Shown here: positions 39,657-51,321 of the stretch, piece by piece | Position numbering within the stretch: position 1 is the first letter of the stretch | How the letters are laid out: every line of letters starts with the position of its first letter | Assembly (NCBI GenBank): GCA_029246995.1 | Contig: JAQWMB010000012.1 | Span: 1 to 64,000, forward strand | Reading direction: 5' to 3' | Length of the DNA: 64,000 bases | DNA from: Dehalococcoidia bacterium | Lineage (GTDB): Bacteria > Chloroflexota > Dehalococcoidia > UBA2979 | The notes under the pieces: model-generated | Database searches by the model: none | What the model was told of the DNA's origin: nothing | What the model saw: the letters and a program-made list of their open reading frames with translations, nothing else | Position numbers and translations under genes: made by a program

Positions 39657-41267
39657 ATGTTCCCTGATTATATAACGAGCCTGCTTGCAAAAGATATGTA
39701 TTCTCATGATGTCGATCAAGTTATATTGGAACAAACTCATCTTTCTTATGTTTTACTTGCTGGTAATTTTGTTTATAAGATAAAAAAATCAGTAGATTTC
39801 CCCTTCGTTCATCAATCTGAACTCAGCCAAAGATATAATTTTTGCGTACAAGAAGTTGAACAAAATAAAAGATTGGCAAAAGAAGTTTATATTAAAGTAG
39901 TAAAAATTATACGTAATGAGTCTGGTAAATATGAAATAGTTGAGGGTGAAGTTGATCCATGTAGTGAAATTATTGAATATGCAGTAAAAATGCGAAGATT
40001 AAAAGTTGATGATAATTTGGAGAATATAATCATGGATAATGCTCTTCCAGTAGATATTGCTGAACGAATAGTTAATTGTCTAATTCCTTTTCATCAAAAT
40101 GCAGAAATATTTTCTGAAGGATTAGATGCAGGAGGCTTTCAGGCTGAACGCAAATGGTGTAATGAAGAATTAAGTCAGCAAGCTCAACATATTAACAAAA
40201 CTTTAAAACCAAAATCTGCTCAAATTATTAATCAATACATGCAAGAATCTTTATTGAAATTTGAAAAAATTTTTGATCTTAGATATTTGCAAAATAAGAT
40301 TATCTTCGGCCATGGTGATTTACAAATCAAGCATTTTTACCTAGATGCTTTTTATGAGGAAACATTATTAATAATAGATTGCATTGAATTTTCTACAGAT
40401 TTTCATTTTAAGTACGTTGATCAAGGTTATGATTTAGCATTCTTAACTATGGGATTAGATTTTCATAATCAAAGTATTCTTGCTGATGTAATATCCGGAT
40501 TGTATATTGCATCAGCTGGTGATAAATATCTAAGCTTATTGCATAATTATCACAAGTTTTTACGAGCTTTAATTAGAGGCAAGGTTGAAGGTCTTGCTGT
40601 TGGTTCAGAATCAATAAATGAACATACTAAGAAAAAAAATAAATTAAACTCTGAAATTTTTTTTAATCTCGCTGAAAAATATGCTTTAAAAAGTACTACT
40701 CCATTTATCTGTAGTATCGGCGGTCTGTCTGGTTCTGGAAAGTCTGTAATTGGAGGTGCAATTGCAAGTAGAATTGGTGCAGTATATTTATCTTCAGATG
40801 TAATTAGAAAAGAATTATTTAAAATTCCCTTACATGAACATTTAAAAGATAATAGTGATATTACAATATATGATTATGAAGCAAATATTTCTGTTTATAC
40901 TGAATTACGTAAGCAAGCAACTGAATATGTTAAACAAGGATTTTCAGTAGTCATTGATGCTGCTCATCTCTTACGTGATGAGCGAGAAGAAACTATGATA
41001 ATGATGGAATCTTTATCAATAAACTGTTGTTTCTTATGGATTGAATCAACTGCAGAACTCATAAAACAAAGAATTAATAAAAGAATGAATAGTGCATATT
41101 ATATTTCTGATGCAGATTTTAATATTTATAAAAATCAGTTAGATTATGTTGAGGATATTCAGGACAATGAAAATATTATTAGTATTAGTAATACTGGTAG
41201 TATACAGAAAGTCATTGCTAATCTACCTAAAATTGCCAAAGTATTAAGAGACAGATTTGAGTATTGA
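39657..41267 (+). CDS. Aminoglycoside phosphotransferase-like/AAA kinase two-domain protein
   Basis: GHGDLQIKHFYL; SIGGLSGSGKSVIGGAIASRIGAVYLSSDVIRKELF. Confidence 0.85.
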   Translation: MFPDYITSLLAKDMYSHDVDQVILEQTHLSYVLLAGNFVYKIKKSVDFPFVHQSELSQRYNFCVQEVEQNKRLAKEVYIKVVKIIRNESGKYEIVEGEVDPCSEIIEYAVKMRRLKVDDNLENIIMDNALPVDIAERIVNCLIPFHQNAEIFSEGLDAGGFQAERKWCNEELSQQAQHINKTLKPKSAQIINQYMQESLLKFEKIFDLRYLQNKIIFGHGDLQIKHFYLDAFYEETLLIIDCIEFSTDFHFKYVDQGYDLAFLTMGLDFHNQSILADVISGLYIASAGDKYLSLLHNYHKFLRALIRGKVEGLAVGSESINEHTKKKNKLNSEIFFNLAEKYALKSTTPFICSIGGLSGSGKSVIGGAIASRIGAVYLSSDVIRKELFKIPLHEHLKDNSDITIYDYEANISVYTELRKQATEYVKQGFSVVIDAAHLLRDEREETMIMMESLSINCCFLWIESTAELIKQRINKRMNSAYYISDADFNIYKNQLDYVEDIQDNENIISISNTGSIQKVIANLPKIAKVLRDRFEY

Positions 41268-41283
41268 TGCTATAATTTTTTTG

Positions 41284-41364
41284 TTCCGCAAGGGGAGCAT
41301 CTGCTGAGAGGAATTATTCCAACCCTTCGAACCTGAACATGCTAAATCATGCGTAGGAATGCGG
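41284..41364 (+). promoter_or_regulatory. TPP (THI element) riboswitch
   Basis: GGGGAGCATCTGCTGAGAGGAATTATTCCAACCCTTCGAACCTGAACATGCTAAATCATGCGTAGGAATGCGG. Confidence 0.95.
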
Positions 41365-41408
41365 TTTTTTATTTATCACCTCTTTCACTATGCTTAACTG
41401 TTATTTAT

Positions 41409-42443
41409 TTGAAAGGTGATGTAATTACACGTTTTATATCTGTACTATTTTGTTCTTTAGTAATTGTTTTGCTCAGTTGTGGCAACAGCGATAATGTGGC
41501 TGGAACATTGAAAATTATTACGCATGATTCCTTTGATGTGAAACAGCAATTGATAGATGATTTTTCTAAGATAAATGATATTCATGTTGAAGTCATAAAA
41601 GCAGGTGATGCTAATCAAATTCTAACCAGGAGCATTTTGAATGCTGGTAATCCTGAAGGAGATTTAATATTTGGAATTGATAATATTGCTTATAAAAGAA
41701 TTAATAATTTTTCTGAATTATTAATTCCATACGTGTCACCAAATAGAAAGCAAATTCCAAAAGAAATTTTAAATGCTTTTGATGATATTCCATATTTTAC
41801 TCCAATTGATTATGGTTATGTGAGTATTAACTACGACCAAAAATTCAATCAACAAGACCCTCCTAAGAAGTTAGAAGAGCTATTATTACCTATTTGGAAT
41901 AATCAATTTATTGTTCTAGATCCAGCTATTTCTTCTCCGGGTCTTCAGTTTCTTATTTCAACTATTGCTTATTTTGGTCCAGATTCTTGGTTAGATTTTT
42001 GGAAGGGATTAAAACAAAATAATGTCCTAGTAACTGATTCTTGGACGAGCGGCTATTATACGCATTTTTCTCAAAATGGAGGAGAAAGGCCATTAGTTGT
42101 TTCTTATACATCAAGTCCTGCCGCCGAGGCATTTTTTGGTGGACTAGATCGGCCACCAACACAAAATATTATTTTTGATAATTTATTTAGGCAAGTTGAG
42201 TCAGTCAGTATTTTGAAAGGTTCAGAAAATATTGTCAATGCAAAAAAATTCATTGATTTTATGCTAACAGATCCTTTTCAACAACAAATTCCTGAAACCA
42301 TGTTTGTTTATCCAGTAAAACAAGATTTAAAGCTTCCAGAATGGTGGAGCATGAATCCCGAAATTACTGAAATACAAAATTTTAGGTTTAGCAATAAAGA
42401 ACTACAAGTTTGGATTACAGAGTGGTCAAAAGCTATGCGTTAA
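41409..42443 (+). CDS. thiB: Thiamine ABC transporter substrate-binding lipoprotein
   Basis: TTG start proposed (track start 41349 lies inside riboswitch); LLSCGNSD lipobox; LKIITHDSFDVKQQLIDDFSK; NAGNPEGDLIFGIDN. Confidence 0.88.
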   Translation: MKGDVITRFISVLFCSLVIVLLSCGNSDNVAGTLKIITHDSFDVKQQLIDDFSKINDIHVEVIKAGDANQILTRSILNAGNPEGDLIFGIDNIAYKRINNFSELLIPYVSPNRKQIPKEILNAFDDIPYFTPIDYGYVSINYDQKFNQQDPPKKLEELLLPIWNNQFIVLDPAISSPGLQFLISTIAYFGPDSWLDFWKGLKQNNVLVTDSWTSGYYTHFSQNGGERPLVVSYTSSPAAEAFFGGLDRPPTQNIIFDNLFRQVESVSILKGSENIVNAKKFIDFMLTDPFQQQIPETMFVYPVKQDLKLPEWWSMNPEITEIQNFRFSNKELQVWITEWSKAMR

Positions 42444-42454
42444 TTTCATATATT

Positions 42455-44113
42455 ATGCAGAGATTCACAACTTTGCATTTTAATATTTTTTTTTCATTAC
42501 TTGGTATAAGCTTGGTTATTTTCTTTATTCTATTACCAATTTTAAATCTTACTAATTTAGTATTTGATTCAAATAATTTTGATAGTTTTTTTGATTCTTT
42601 ATTGAGTGTATTTAATAGTTATTATCTAAAAATTGTTATAGTAACTTGTTATCAGGCTCTTTTATCTACGGTTGTAGCTTTATTCATCGGTTTACCAGCA
42701 GCTTTTATTTTATATCAGATTAATTTTCCTGGTCGAAAGATATTATTAACATTGTGTACAATTCCTTTTATTTTACCAGTTGTAGTAGTTGCTTTATCCT
42801 TTAGAGATCTATTTAGTAATACAGGTTTTGTAAGTCAAATATTATCAATTTCTGGCATGCAATTCAGTCAAAGTATTTGGATCATCATCATTGCTCATGC
42901 TTATTATAACATGTCAATTATCATACGGATTGTTGGACCTTACTGGGAAAAGATTAGCATGCAATTTGAAGAAGCAAGCAATCTACTAGGTGCTAGAGAT
43001 TTACAAAAAATGTTTTATGTATATTTACCATTATTAATGCCAGTTATTTTTGCAGCATCGATGCTTGTTTTTTTATTTTGTTTTACTTCTTTTGGCTTAA
43101 TTTTAATTTTAGGTACATCTGGATTTGATACCTTAGAATTGGTAATTTATCGCTTAACAAATGGTCTTTATGGATTACAGGAAGCAGTAATTCTTTCATT
43201 TTTACAAATTATTTTCTGCGCAATTATTTTTATAGTTTATTTAAAAGCTATTCAGTATTCTAGCCTTAATTTTGTATCTCAAATATCGATCAATAAAAAT
43301 TTTAGGGAATTAAGAATAATTGAAAAAATTGCATCATTAATATTTTTGTGTTTTATTGCCTTTTTTTCTATTGTACCAATTGCGGTACTATTTATTCGTG
43401 CTTTTACTTTTCCTGACATACAAAGCTTTACGTTGCAGAATTTTAATCAAATATTTATAAACACTGGTAACCTGTCATATATTAATCCATTAGATGCAAT
43501 TATTAATAGTCTTACATTGGCCTCGGGAACTTCTTTTTTAGTGATGTTAATTGGTTTTTTTACTGCTTGCTTCATTGAAAGTCAAAAATTTTTTTTAAAA
43601 CGAATAGTTGACATTTTATTTTTAATGCCAATTATAGTGCCTGTTATAACTTTATCTTTTGGCATAATAATCACATTTAACCGATCTTTCCTTGATTTAA
43701 GGCATTCTTTTATACTTATTTTTATTGTGCATATTTTGCTTGGTCTACCCTTTGCATATTATTTATCTTCTTTAGCAATAGCTTCAGTTTCAAAGCAAAT
43801 TAAGGAGGCAAGCTTGCTGTTAGGATGCGCAAAAAAACTATTATGGCAAAAAATTTATTTGCCTTTAGTGAGAAACTATTTATTGACTGGAATAATTTTT
43901 TCTTTTGCGATATCTTTAGGAGAGTTTGGTTCAGTATCAATGCTTCGTGGTAGTGATTTTTATACTATTCCTTTAGTCATTTACCAGTATTTAAATCGAC
44001 CAAGTGGTTATTTTTTAGGGCATGGGTATGCATTATCAGTTATTTTAGTGATTATCTCTTTTATTACTTTTTATTTAATAGAGAGATTGAATATTAATAT
44101 ATTGAAAAAATAG
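42455..44113 (+). CDS. thiP: Thiamine ABC transporter permease (start Met16 of track ORF)
   Basis: Two permease halves, many TMs; EEASNLLGARDLQKMFYVYLPLL and KEASLLLGCAKKLLWQKIYLPLV EAA loops. Confidence 0.9.
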   Translation: MQRFTTLHFNIFFSLLGISLVIFFILLPILNLTNLVFDSNNFDSFFDSLLSVFNSYYLKIVIVTCYQALLSTVVALFIGLPAAFILYQINFPGRKILLTLCTIPFILPVVVVALSFRDLFSNTGFVSQILSISGMQFSQSIWIIIIAHAYYNMSIIIRIVGPYWEKISMQFEEASNLLGARDLQKMFYVYLPLLMPVIFAASMLVFLFCFTSFGLILILGTSGFDTLELVIYRLTNGLYGLQEAVILSFLQIIFCAIIFIVYLKAIQYSSLNFVSQISINKNFRELRIIEKIASLIFLCFIAFFSIVPIAVLFIRAFTFPDIQSFTLQNFNQIFINTGNLSYINPLDAIINSLTLASGTSFLVMLIGFFTACFIESQKFFLKRIVDILFLMPIIVPVITLSFGIIITFNRSFLDLRHSFILIFIVHILLGLPFAYYLSSLAIASVSKQIKEASLLLGCAKKLLWQKIYLPLVRNYLLTGIIFSFAISLGEFGSVSMLRGSDFYTIPLVIYQYLNRPSGYFLGHGYALSVILVIISFITFYLIERLNINILKK

Positions 44114-44128
44114 AAAGCTTTTAGGTTT

Positions 44129-45172
44129 ATGGAATTATTAAATATTAGCAATCTTTGTTATAACTATGGTGAAGATTTTTATCTTAAAGATATTGCATTT
44201 TCATTAGAGCATAATAAATCAGTAGGTCTATTTGGCCCCTCTGGGTCTGGTAAGTCAACTATTCTTAGATTGATTTCCGGACTTTCGAAACCACAATCTG
44301 GTGAAATTTTGTTAGATGGCCAATCAATAATTAATCAAGAATCTCATACGCGTTCAATTGGGATGATTTTTCAACATCACGCTCTTTTTCCACATTTAAA
44401 TGTTTATGATAATATTGCTTTTGGTTTAAAGATGCAGCAACTTGATAGAGATAACATTGATATCCAAGTGAACAGCTTATTAAATGTTTTTAAAATTAGT
44501 AAGCTAAAAAATCGTAAAATCAGTGAATTATCTGTTGGTGAGTCACAACGTGTGGCAATTGCAAGATCTCTAGCACCAAAACCAAAATTACTCTTAATGG
44601 ACGAACCATTTAGTTCATTAGATTATGCTTTAAAAGTCCAGTTAAGATTAGAAATTTCTGAAATTTTACATGATATGAATATTGCATCAATTGTGGTTTC
44701 GCATGATATCCAAGATATTGTTCCATTTTCTGATCATATTTTATTATTGAAAGATGGAAAGATGCTTTTTGATAGCCATCTCCCAGAATTATATTCTGAC
44801 CCTAAATTAAAAGATGTTGGATCGATGCTTGGTTTTTTTAGTCTTAAAGATTTTCTTGCTGGTATAAAAGATTTAAATACAATTGTCCCTGATAAACTGA
44901 AGGATGTTGACTATGATCATCTAGATTTTATTATTCACCCCGATAATCTTTTTGTTTACCAAAAACCTAATCCTGATATGTTTGCTGTTGAATGTAGAAT
45001 AGAGAAAATTTTTTATTCAGGTCCAAATCCTCAAGTCATTTTACAAAGAGTAGCTAATGGGGATAGTGCTTTTATATCGGCTATTTGGAGAGAAAATATA
45101 AAACCAGATGAAGTCAATACTGTCTATCTCTGTTTTCAAAATGAAGATTTGAAATGCCTTAGACAAAATTAG
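44129..45172 (+). CDS. thiQ: Thiamine ABC transporter ATP-binding protein
   Basis: GLFGPSGSGKSTILRLISG, LSVGESQRVAIARSLAPKPKLLLMDEPFSSLD. Confidence 0.9.
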   Translation: MELLNISNLCYNYGEDFYLKDIAFSLEHNKSVGLFGPSGSGKSTILRLISGLSKPQSGEILLDGQSIINQESHTRSIGMIFQHHALFPHLNVYDNIAFGLKMQQLDRDNIDIQVNSLLNVFKISKLKNRKISELSVGESQRVAIARSLAPKPKLLLMDEPFSSLDYALKVQLRLEISEILHDMNIASIVVSHDIQDIVPFSDHILLLKDGKMLFDSHLPELYSDPKLKDVGSMLGFFSLKDFLAGIKDLNTIVPDKLKDVDYDHLDFIIHPDNLFVYQKPNPDMFAVECRIEKIFYSGPNPQVILQRVANGDSAFISAIWRENIKPDEVNTVYLCFQNEDLKCLRQN

Positions 45173-45645
45173 GGCAGTAAAACTGAATCACCTATTTTAA
45201 TGTTATGATTGCTAAACCATTTTTCTGGTGCTTCTATAGCATAATTAAAGCTAAATTTTGAGGTATAAATAGTTTGATTGTGAGCTTTCATTTCTTGAAT
45301 ATCAACGATGATTTTTTTAGAATCAATAAATGCTATAGATAAATTAATTTTTGTACTTTTCATTGAAAATCCTCTATATTTATTTTGACTCTCAAATTTG
45401 AAAAGCATACCATGATTTTTGAGTTCATCTTTATTTGATAAGCCTATGCCATATTCTTCTTGATGAGGTACTTCAACTAGTAAAGATACATATTGATTTG
45501 TATTAGGTTTAAAAAATTGTACCTCTTTTAATTCATTACTTTTTTTATCTAACTCTAGATTAAACATATTAGTGATAGGAATTATAAAAAATGAAATTAA
45601 TAATAAGAGAGATAAAAGAATTTTTTTGTTTTTGATTGAATCCAT
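45169..45645 (-). CDS. DUF192 family protein
   Basis: LLVEVPHQEEYGIGLSNKDELKNHGMLFKFESQNKYRGFSMKSTKINLSIAFID. Confidence 0.8.
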   Translation of the reverse strand: MDSIKNKKILLSLLLLISFFIIPITNMFNLELDKKSNELKEVQFFKPNTNQYVSLLVEVPHQEEYGIGLSNKDELKNHGMLFKFESQNKYRGFSMKSTKINLSIAFIDSKKIIVDIQEMKAHNQTIYTSKFSFNYAIEAPEKWFSNHNIKIGDSVLLP

Positions 45646-45710
45646 CTAGTTGCCTTCAATAGATTGTATATAATGAAAATGAACTAATAAAGACTATAAA
45701 GAAAAGAACA

Positions 45711-46454
45711 ATGCAAAATACAGAATTAATTAATTCCATTCAAAATTCTTGGATTCAAATAAGAGACAAAGGTGCTCTTGATAAGTTAGACATTTTAGAT
45801 AATTTAATGGGTAGGATTGGTCTAGAAGGTGCTCCAGGATATGACTGTGGCATTAGAGATACTTTCTCTATTTTTTCTATAGATGACGATGCTGTAATTT
45901 ATTTACCCACTGGTGAAGTCACGCATTCTGATGAAGAAGCAAGATTTATAGCAAATATTTATGCAATTAGATTATTTCTTGCAGCTGGGCTTGGTTTTGA
46001 GGCAAAAATCATTAATGCTCTTGCTGCTACGTATGCAATGTCTTGGGCTAAAAAAAGTGGTAATAATTATGGTCATTCAGCTTTAACGCTTACTACCTCA
46101 ATATGGCTGATTGCATTAGAGCCAAAACCTGAATCTGATGAGCCCTTCCCCATTAATTGGGATCTTCCATGTTTTGATAATCCAGAAATTTGGAACTTTG
46201 AATTTAATTTACATTCTAGATATGATATTCGTGAGCGAGTACTTGATTGGTGTATTTTCATTGTTAATAATGTAGAGTTGATAAACGATGTTTCAATTTT
46301 TTCAATTCTAGAGCCAATTTTGTATATGAAAAATGATTCGCGTGCAAAATTATTTCTGGATAAATTTAGCGAATTACAGGATCACCATCAAAGTTCTTCA
46401 GCAAGTGCTTTGATGGAGAAAAAACGCATTGTTGATGTAATAAATAATTCTTAG
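45711..46454 (+). CDS. Hypothetical protein
   Basis: Long ORF, no family recognised. Confidence 0.6.
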   Translation: MQNTELINSIQNSWIQIRDKGALDKLDILDNLMGRIGLEGAPGYDCGIRDTFSIFSIDDDAVIYLPTGEVTHSDEEARFIANIYAIRLFLAAGLGFEAKIINALAATYAMSWAKKSGNNYGHSALTLTTSIWLIALEPKPESDEPFPINWDLPCFDNPEIWNFEFNLHSRYDIRERVLDWCIFIVNNVELINDVSIFSILEPILYMKNDSRAKLFLDKFSELQDHHQSSSASALMEKKRIVDVINNS

Positions 46455-46474
46455 ATAAAATGTTTTATATACTC

Positions 46475-46855
46475 TTAATTATCTTTTTTGATATTTTGAA
46501 TATCTTCTAGAACCTTTATTAGTTCTTGATCATCTTCAGTAGCTATATCAGGAATATGATATCCTCCAAATACTTGCACAACTGATTCATGATCATCTAT
46601 AACATAATCAACGCTTACATTTACGCCAAGTTTTGGCAGTCTTGCACGATGGTCATAAAGTGGTTTAATAAAATAATCTTTGACGTATTTATCTAAATCA
46701 ACTTTTTCTATTTCTTTTTTCCTTATTCCTATGCCTGACCAGATATAAATTGTATGCCCGTCTTCTATAATTTTTTTAAAGACATCTTCAGCATTATTAC
46801 GAAGCTTGCCATCCCACATAATAAGAGTGTTATCAACATCGAAAAAGATATTCAT
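46475..46855 (-). CDS. Small HAD-like hydrolase
   Basis: MNIFFDVDNTLIMWDG; TIYIWSGIG; VDYVIDDHE. Confidence 0.75.
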   Translation of the reverse strand: MNIFFDVDNTLIMWDGKLRNNAEDVFKKIIEDGHTIYIWSGIGIRKKEIEKVDLDKYVKDYFIKPLYDHRARLPKLGVNVSVDYVIDDHESVVQVFGGYHIPDIATEDDQELIKVLEDIQNIKKDN

Positions 46856-47035
46856 TTTTTAGCCTAAGTTAATTTTTTTGAACTTTATCAATTATAATCA
46901 AGAAATAAATATGAACAAATACAATCGTCAATTCTTTTTAATACACATTTTTTATTGTCACTTTTAAATTTTTATTCAATATGTTTTTTTTTCTAATTAG
47001 TGCAATAATTATTTAATTAAATAAGAAAGCTTTCT

Positions 47036-48202
47036 ATGGATATAGAATTATTCACTGCAGGTATATTAAAGCAGATTGCCCCGCCTTCTAAGATGTCGAG
47101 TGCATTGTTTGACTTGAGCGTTGGAGCTCCAGATGAGGATTCATTGCCTAATGAAGCTTTGTTGAATGCTTTGCAAGAAACTTTATACCATGATCCAGTT
47201 AACTCTCTCATATATGCAGGGACTAGTGGATATATTGATTTAAGATCTTGGATTGCAACAACTCATGCAAGCACAGGTAATAATTTTAATTCTGATAATG
47301 TTTCCTTAGTTTCTGGCAGTGCACATGGCCTAGATAATATTGCAAGAACATTTTTAGAGCCAAATGATTTTGTTTTAATGAGTTCACCAACTTATCCAGG
47401 TGCTATTCGTACATTTCAATCATGTGGTGCAAAAATTGTTGATATTCCTTCTGATCAGTTCGGAATTGATTTAAATCACTTAGAAGATTTATTATCTGAC
47501 TATAATCATAAAAATAAAAAGATTAAAATCCTTTATGTTGTTTCTAGTTATAATAATCCCAGTGGGATGAGTATTAATAATAATCAAAAAAAATCTTTAG
47601 TAAAATTATGCGAGAAATATTCTGTTCTCATCGTTGATGATAGGGCATACAGCATGATTACCTTTGAGCGTAATCCTGATCCAAGCCTATCTACTATTTG
47701 CCCTAGTGAAAATATTATTGAAGTAGGAACATTCTCAAAAACGATTGCTACTGGTATTAGAGTCGCTTGGATAATGGCTAGTAAATCTATTATAAATAAT
47801 CTGAATTTAATGAGGTTTGATAATGGCGGTTCTAGCTTGATGCAAAGAATGGTATTTAGTTTTGTTAATTCGTCGCATTATCCTAAGCATTTGGCTAGCG
47901 TCAATCAAATTTATAAACGTAAAAGAAATATTGTTTCTGATGCACTTACAAAATATTGCTCTGATCATGTTGAATTTCATATTCCTCAAGGTGGGTTTTA
48001 TCATTGGGTAAAAATTAAAAATGGTTTAAAAAATTCTAAATTAGCAGAAAATGCGCTGAAGCAAGGTGTTGGTATTAATGTTGGTAATATTTATTTTGTT
48101 AATCGTGAGGATACTGAACATGTAAGAATTGTTTATTCAAAATTGAAGGAAAGTGATTTAGTAGATGCAGTTAAAATTTTATCTACTTGCTTCAAAAATT
48201 AG
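47036..48202 (+). CDS. Class I/II PLP-dependent aminotransferase
   Basis: SSYNNPSGMSINNNQKKSL, VDDRAYSMITF, VGTFSKTIATGIRVAWI. Confidence 0.9.
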   Translation: MDIELFTAGILKQIAPPSKMSSALFDLSVGAPDEDSLPNEALLNALQETLYHDPVNSLIYAGTSGYIDLRSWIATTHASTGNNFNSDNVSLVSGSAHGLDNIARTFLEPNDFVLMSSPTYPGAIRTFQSCGAKIVDIPSDQFGIDLNHLEDLLSDYNHKNKKIKILYVVSSYNNPSGMSINNNQKKSLVKLCEKYSVLIVDDRAYSMITFERNPDPSLSTICPSENIIEVGTFSKTIATGIRVAWIMASKSIINNLNLMRFDNGGSSLMQRMVFSFVNSSHYPKHLASVNQIYKRKRNIVSDALTKYCSDHVEFHIPQGGFYHWVKIKNGLKNSKLAENALKQGVGINVGNIYFVNREDTEHVRIVYSKLKESDLVDAVKILSTCFKN

Positions 48203-49002
48203 TTAAAAATAGAGATTGGACCTTTATGTATAACTCATTAAAAAATAACCAAGCATTGATTATTGGTGGGACTAAAGGTATTGGAAAAGCAATTGCTCTG
48301 CGACTTGCTTCCGAAGGAGTGAATTTATTAATAAATTATCATAGTTCTGATGATTTAGCAGAACAAACAGCTGATGAATGCAAAAAATCTGGCGTCCAAG
48401 TTGAATTAATTAAAGCTGACATTAGTGCAACAAATGGTATTGATGTTATTACTCAAAAGATTGATAGTATGAGTCGATTGGATATTCTTATTTTAAATGC
48501 TGCAAAAGGGCTAGAGAGGCCCAGGATGGCTATTGAACAAAAATCTGGTCATATTCAATCAACTTTGGATACGAATTTGATTGCTCCATGGGAAATTATT
48601 AAATCATCAAGTAAGATAATGAAAAAAAATAGCCAGGGCTCAATTGTAGGTCTTTTGACACCTGGTACAAAATTTTACATAGAAGGCTATTCTGCTGTCG
48701 CTATTTCTAAAGGAGCATTTGAAGCATTAATTAAATATACTGCTGTTGAATTAGCTGGTTACAATATTCAGGTCAATGGAGTTATGGCTGGCCTAGTTGA
48801 AGAAACAGTTGGAAGTAAGTCATTTGATAAAATTTTAAATAAAATTAAAAATGTTATTCCAGCAGGCAGAAATGTTCACACTGAGGATGTTGCCAATTTA
48901 GTTATTTGGCTATGCTCCGATCAGTCAAATATGATTATTGGTCAGAACATTAATGTTGATGGTGGTTTTTCATTAGCTTCGTGGAAAACACTTCAGGATT
49001 AA
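48187..49002 (+). CDS. Short-chain dehydrogenase/reductase
   Basis: [52 protein letters not shown]. Confidence 0.92.
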   Translation: MLQKLVKNRDWTFMYNSLKNNQALIIGGTKGIGKAIALRLASEGVNLLINYHSSDDLAEQTADECKKSGVQVELIKADISATNGIDVITQKIDSMSRLDILILNAAKGLERPRMAIEQKSGHIQSTLDTNLIAPWEIIKSSSKIMKKNSQGSIVGLLTPGTKFYIEGYSAVAISKGAFEALIKYTAVELAGYNIQVNGVMAGLVEETVGSKSFDKILNKIKNVIPAGRNVHTEDVANLVIWLCSDQSNMIIGQNINVDGGFSLASWKTLQD

Positions 49003-50672
49003 CTTGTGACTGCACCTTTTGCGGCACTTGAAACATTCTTTGCATATTTTGCAAAAACTCCTCTTTCATAATTTGGTTTATTTTGTTCCCATTTTTTTCT
49101 TCTGCTTATAATTTCTTGATTGTCGATTCCAATATCTAATTTTCTATTTGGGATATCGAGAATGATTTCATCTTTTTCTTCCACGAGAGCTATTGGGCCA
49201 CCAACTGCTGCCTCCGGGGCTACATGGCCAGCCATTAATCCTCTAGTAGCACCACTAAATCTTCCATCTGTTAATAATGCTACTGAATCATCAAGCCCTG
49301 CTCCAACAAGAGCAGCAGTTACACTAAGCATTTCACGCATACCAGGACCACCTTTAGGACCTTCATTTCGAATTACTAATACATCACCTTTATCAATCTG
49401 ATTTTCTAATACGGCTTGCATCGCATCTTCTTCTTTTTCAAAGATTCTTGCTGGACCTTTATGGATTAATCTTTCGTGGCCAGCAACTTTTATGACACAA
49501 CCTTCTGGTGCTAGATTGCCCTTTAGAATTACTAAGCCTCCAGTGGGCTTTATTGCGTTCTGAATATCGAGAATGACTTTTTGACCTTTAGTTTCTTGTG
49601 CATCTGCAGATTCTTCAGCTAATGTTTTACCAGTAACTGTAGGAATGTCACCATTTATTTTATTACCTGCTAGTAATTTTTGTGCCAATAATTTTGTCCC
49701 ACCTGCATTATCCCAATCTAAGGCAACATACTTGCCTCCTGGTCTTAAATCTCCAATTAAAGGTGTTGCAGAGCTAATTTTATCAAAATCATCTATATCT
49801 AATCTGATACCTGCTTCATGCGCAATAGCTAAAAGATGCAATACAACATTTGTAGACCCTCCAGTTGCAGCTGCACAGGCAATCCCATTCTTAATTGATT
49901 CTTTGGTTATGATATCTCGCGGTAATATACCATTTGCGAGCACATCCATTATTAATTTGCCAGATTCATATGCAACATCTTTTTTTCTTTTATCAGTGGC
50001 ACCAACTGTTGAAGAACCCATAGGAGAAATGCCAATAAATTCTAATACTGTTGCCATTGTATTTGCAGTATATTGTGCACCGCATGAACCAGCTCCCGGG
50101 CATGCTGCATCTTCAAGCTCAGTTAATTCTTTTTCACTCAGATTACCAGCAGAATGTTGCCCAACTGCTTCAAAGACATCTTGTATCGTTACATCATGTC
50201 CTTTAAAGTTACCAGGAGCTATTGAGCCACTATAGACAATGATTGTTGGAATGTTTAGTCTAGCTGCTACCATAGCACCTGCTGGGATAGTTTTATCACA
50301 TCCAACGATAATAACTGCAGCATCAAATGAATATCCTACTGCAGATAGTTCTATGGAATCTGCAATTAATTCACGGCTAACTAATGATGCCTTCATTCCT
50401 TCCGTGCCCATTGATATTCCATCACTAATAGAAATTGTATTGACTTCCATCGGTGTACCACCACTATTTGCTATGCCAGCCATTACATCTTGTGCTAATT
50501 CTCTATGGCTAAAATTACATGGCATTGTCCCAATCCAACTATGAGCAACCATGACTAATGGTTTTTTTAAATCTGCTGAGTTGTAGCCAACAGACTTAAA
50601 GTAAGATCTGGCTGGTGCTCTTTCAGGTCCATCTACTAATTTTTTGCTTTTGTGTCTTGGATCAAATGACAT
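48999..50672 (-). CDS. ilvD: Dihydroxy-acid dehydratase
   Basis: [57 protein letters not shown]. Confidence 0.97.
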   Translation of the reverse strand: MSFDPRHKSKKLVDGPERAPARSYFKSVGYNSADLKKPLVMVAHSWIGTMPCNFSHRELAQDVMAGIANSGGTPMEVNTISISDGISMGTEGMKASLVSRELIADSIELSAVGYSFDAAVIIVGCDKTIPAGAMVAARLNIPTIIVYSGSIAPGNFKGHDVTIQDVFEAVGQHSAGNLSEKELTELEDAACPGAGSCGAQYTANTMATVLEFIGISPMGSSTVGATDKRKKDVAYESGKLIMDVLANGILPRDIITKESIKNGIACAAATGGSTNVVLHLLAIAHEAGIRLDIDDFDKISSATPLIGDLRPGGKYVALDWDNAGGTKLLAQKLLAGNKINGDIPTVTGKTLAEESADAQETKGQKVILDIQNAIKPTGGLVILKGNLAPEGCVIKVAGHERLIHKGPARIFEKEEDAMQAVLENQIDKGDVLVIRNEGPKGGPGMREMLSVTAALVGAGLDDSVALLTDGRFSGATRGLMAGHVAPEAAVGGPIALVEEKDEIILDIPNRKLDIGIDNQEIISRRKKWEQNKPNYERGVFAKYAKNVSSAAKGAVTS

Positions 50673-50710
50673 TTTCTCACCTTAAAAATACTTTACTTTC
50701 ATATTTGTGT

Positions 50711-51238
50711 TTAAATTAATTTTGGTATATCTGCATCCTTTGAATGTCCATTTTTTTTTGGGCAAAAATTGCAGTTACCATTTTCATCTACTACTTCATG
50801 ACATAAGGGGCACGTTGGTCTTCCTGAAGCTGATAATTCTCTTGTTTGATTAATAAAATTATGTATTAACTTTCGTTCAATTTCTATTCTGAGTTTTGGG
50901 CTTTCTCCATTTTCAATAGATTCTTGATCATCAAATATAACAACAATTCTATTAGATGCTGTTAGGTAATCAACTCCAATCCTTATCACATTCATTTCTA
51001 AATCAGGATTATCAGGTAATTCAATAGTATTATCGGCATGTTGTCCACTTTTTTCAATTTTATTTATATGATCAGATAATAATTTAGAGCAAGCACGACC
51101 TAATGAAATCAGTTGATCTTTTTCAATCCATAAAAGATAATCATCGCTTTTTTTACTTACTACAATATAGAATCTTCTATTGCCGGGTTCGCCAATATAG
51201 TCAGCATTAATACGATCAATTATTTTTTCATCATTCAT
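50711..51238 (-). CDS. DUF3090-like protein
   Basis: RFYIVVSKKSDDYLLWIEKDQLISLGRACSKLL; GRPTCPLCHEVVDENGNCNFCPKKNGH. Confidence 0.8.
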   Translation of the reverse strand: MNDEKIIDRINADYIGEPGNRRFYIVVSKKSDDYLLWIEKDQLISLGRACSKLLSDHINKIEKSGQHADNTIELPDNPDLEMNVIRIGVDYLTASNRIVVIFDDQESIENGESPKLRIEIERKLIHNFINQTRELSASGRPTCPLCHEVVDENGNCNFCPKKNGHSKDADIPKLI

Positions 51239-51321
51239 AGTTATTTTCCATTAATTAAGAATCTTAAAGATTCAATACTTATTTGTTAACAAAGGATGTT
51301 TAGATAAACTATCATAGCATT

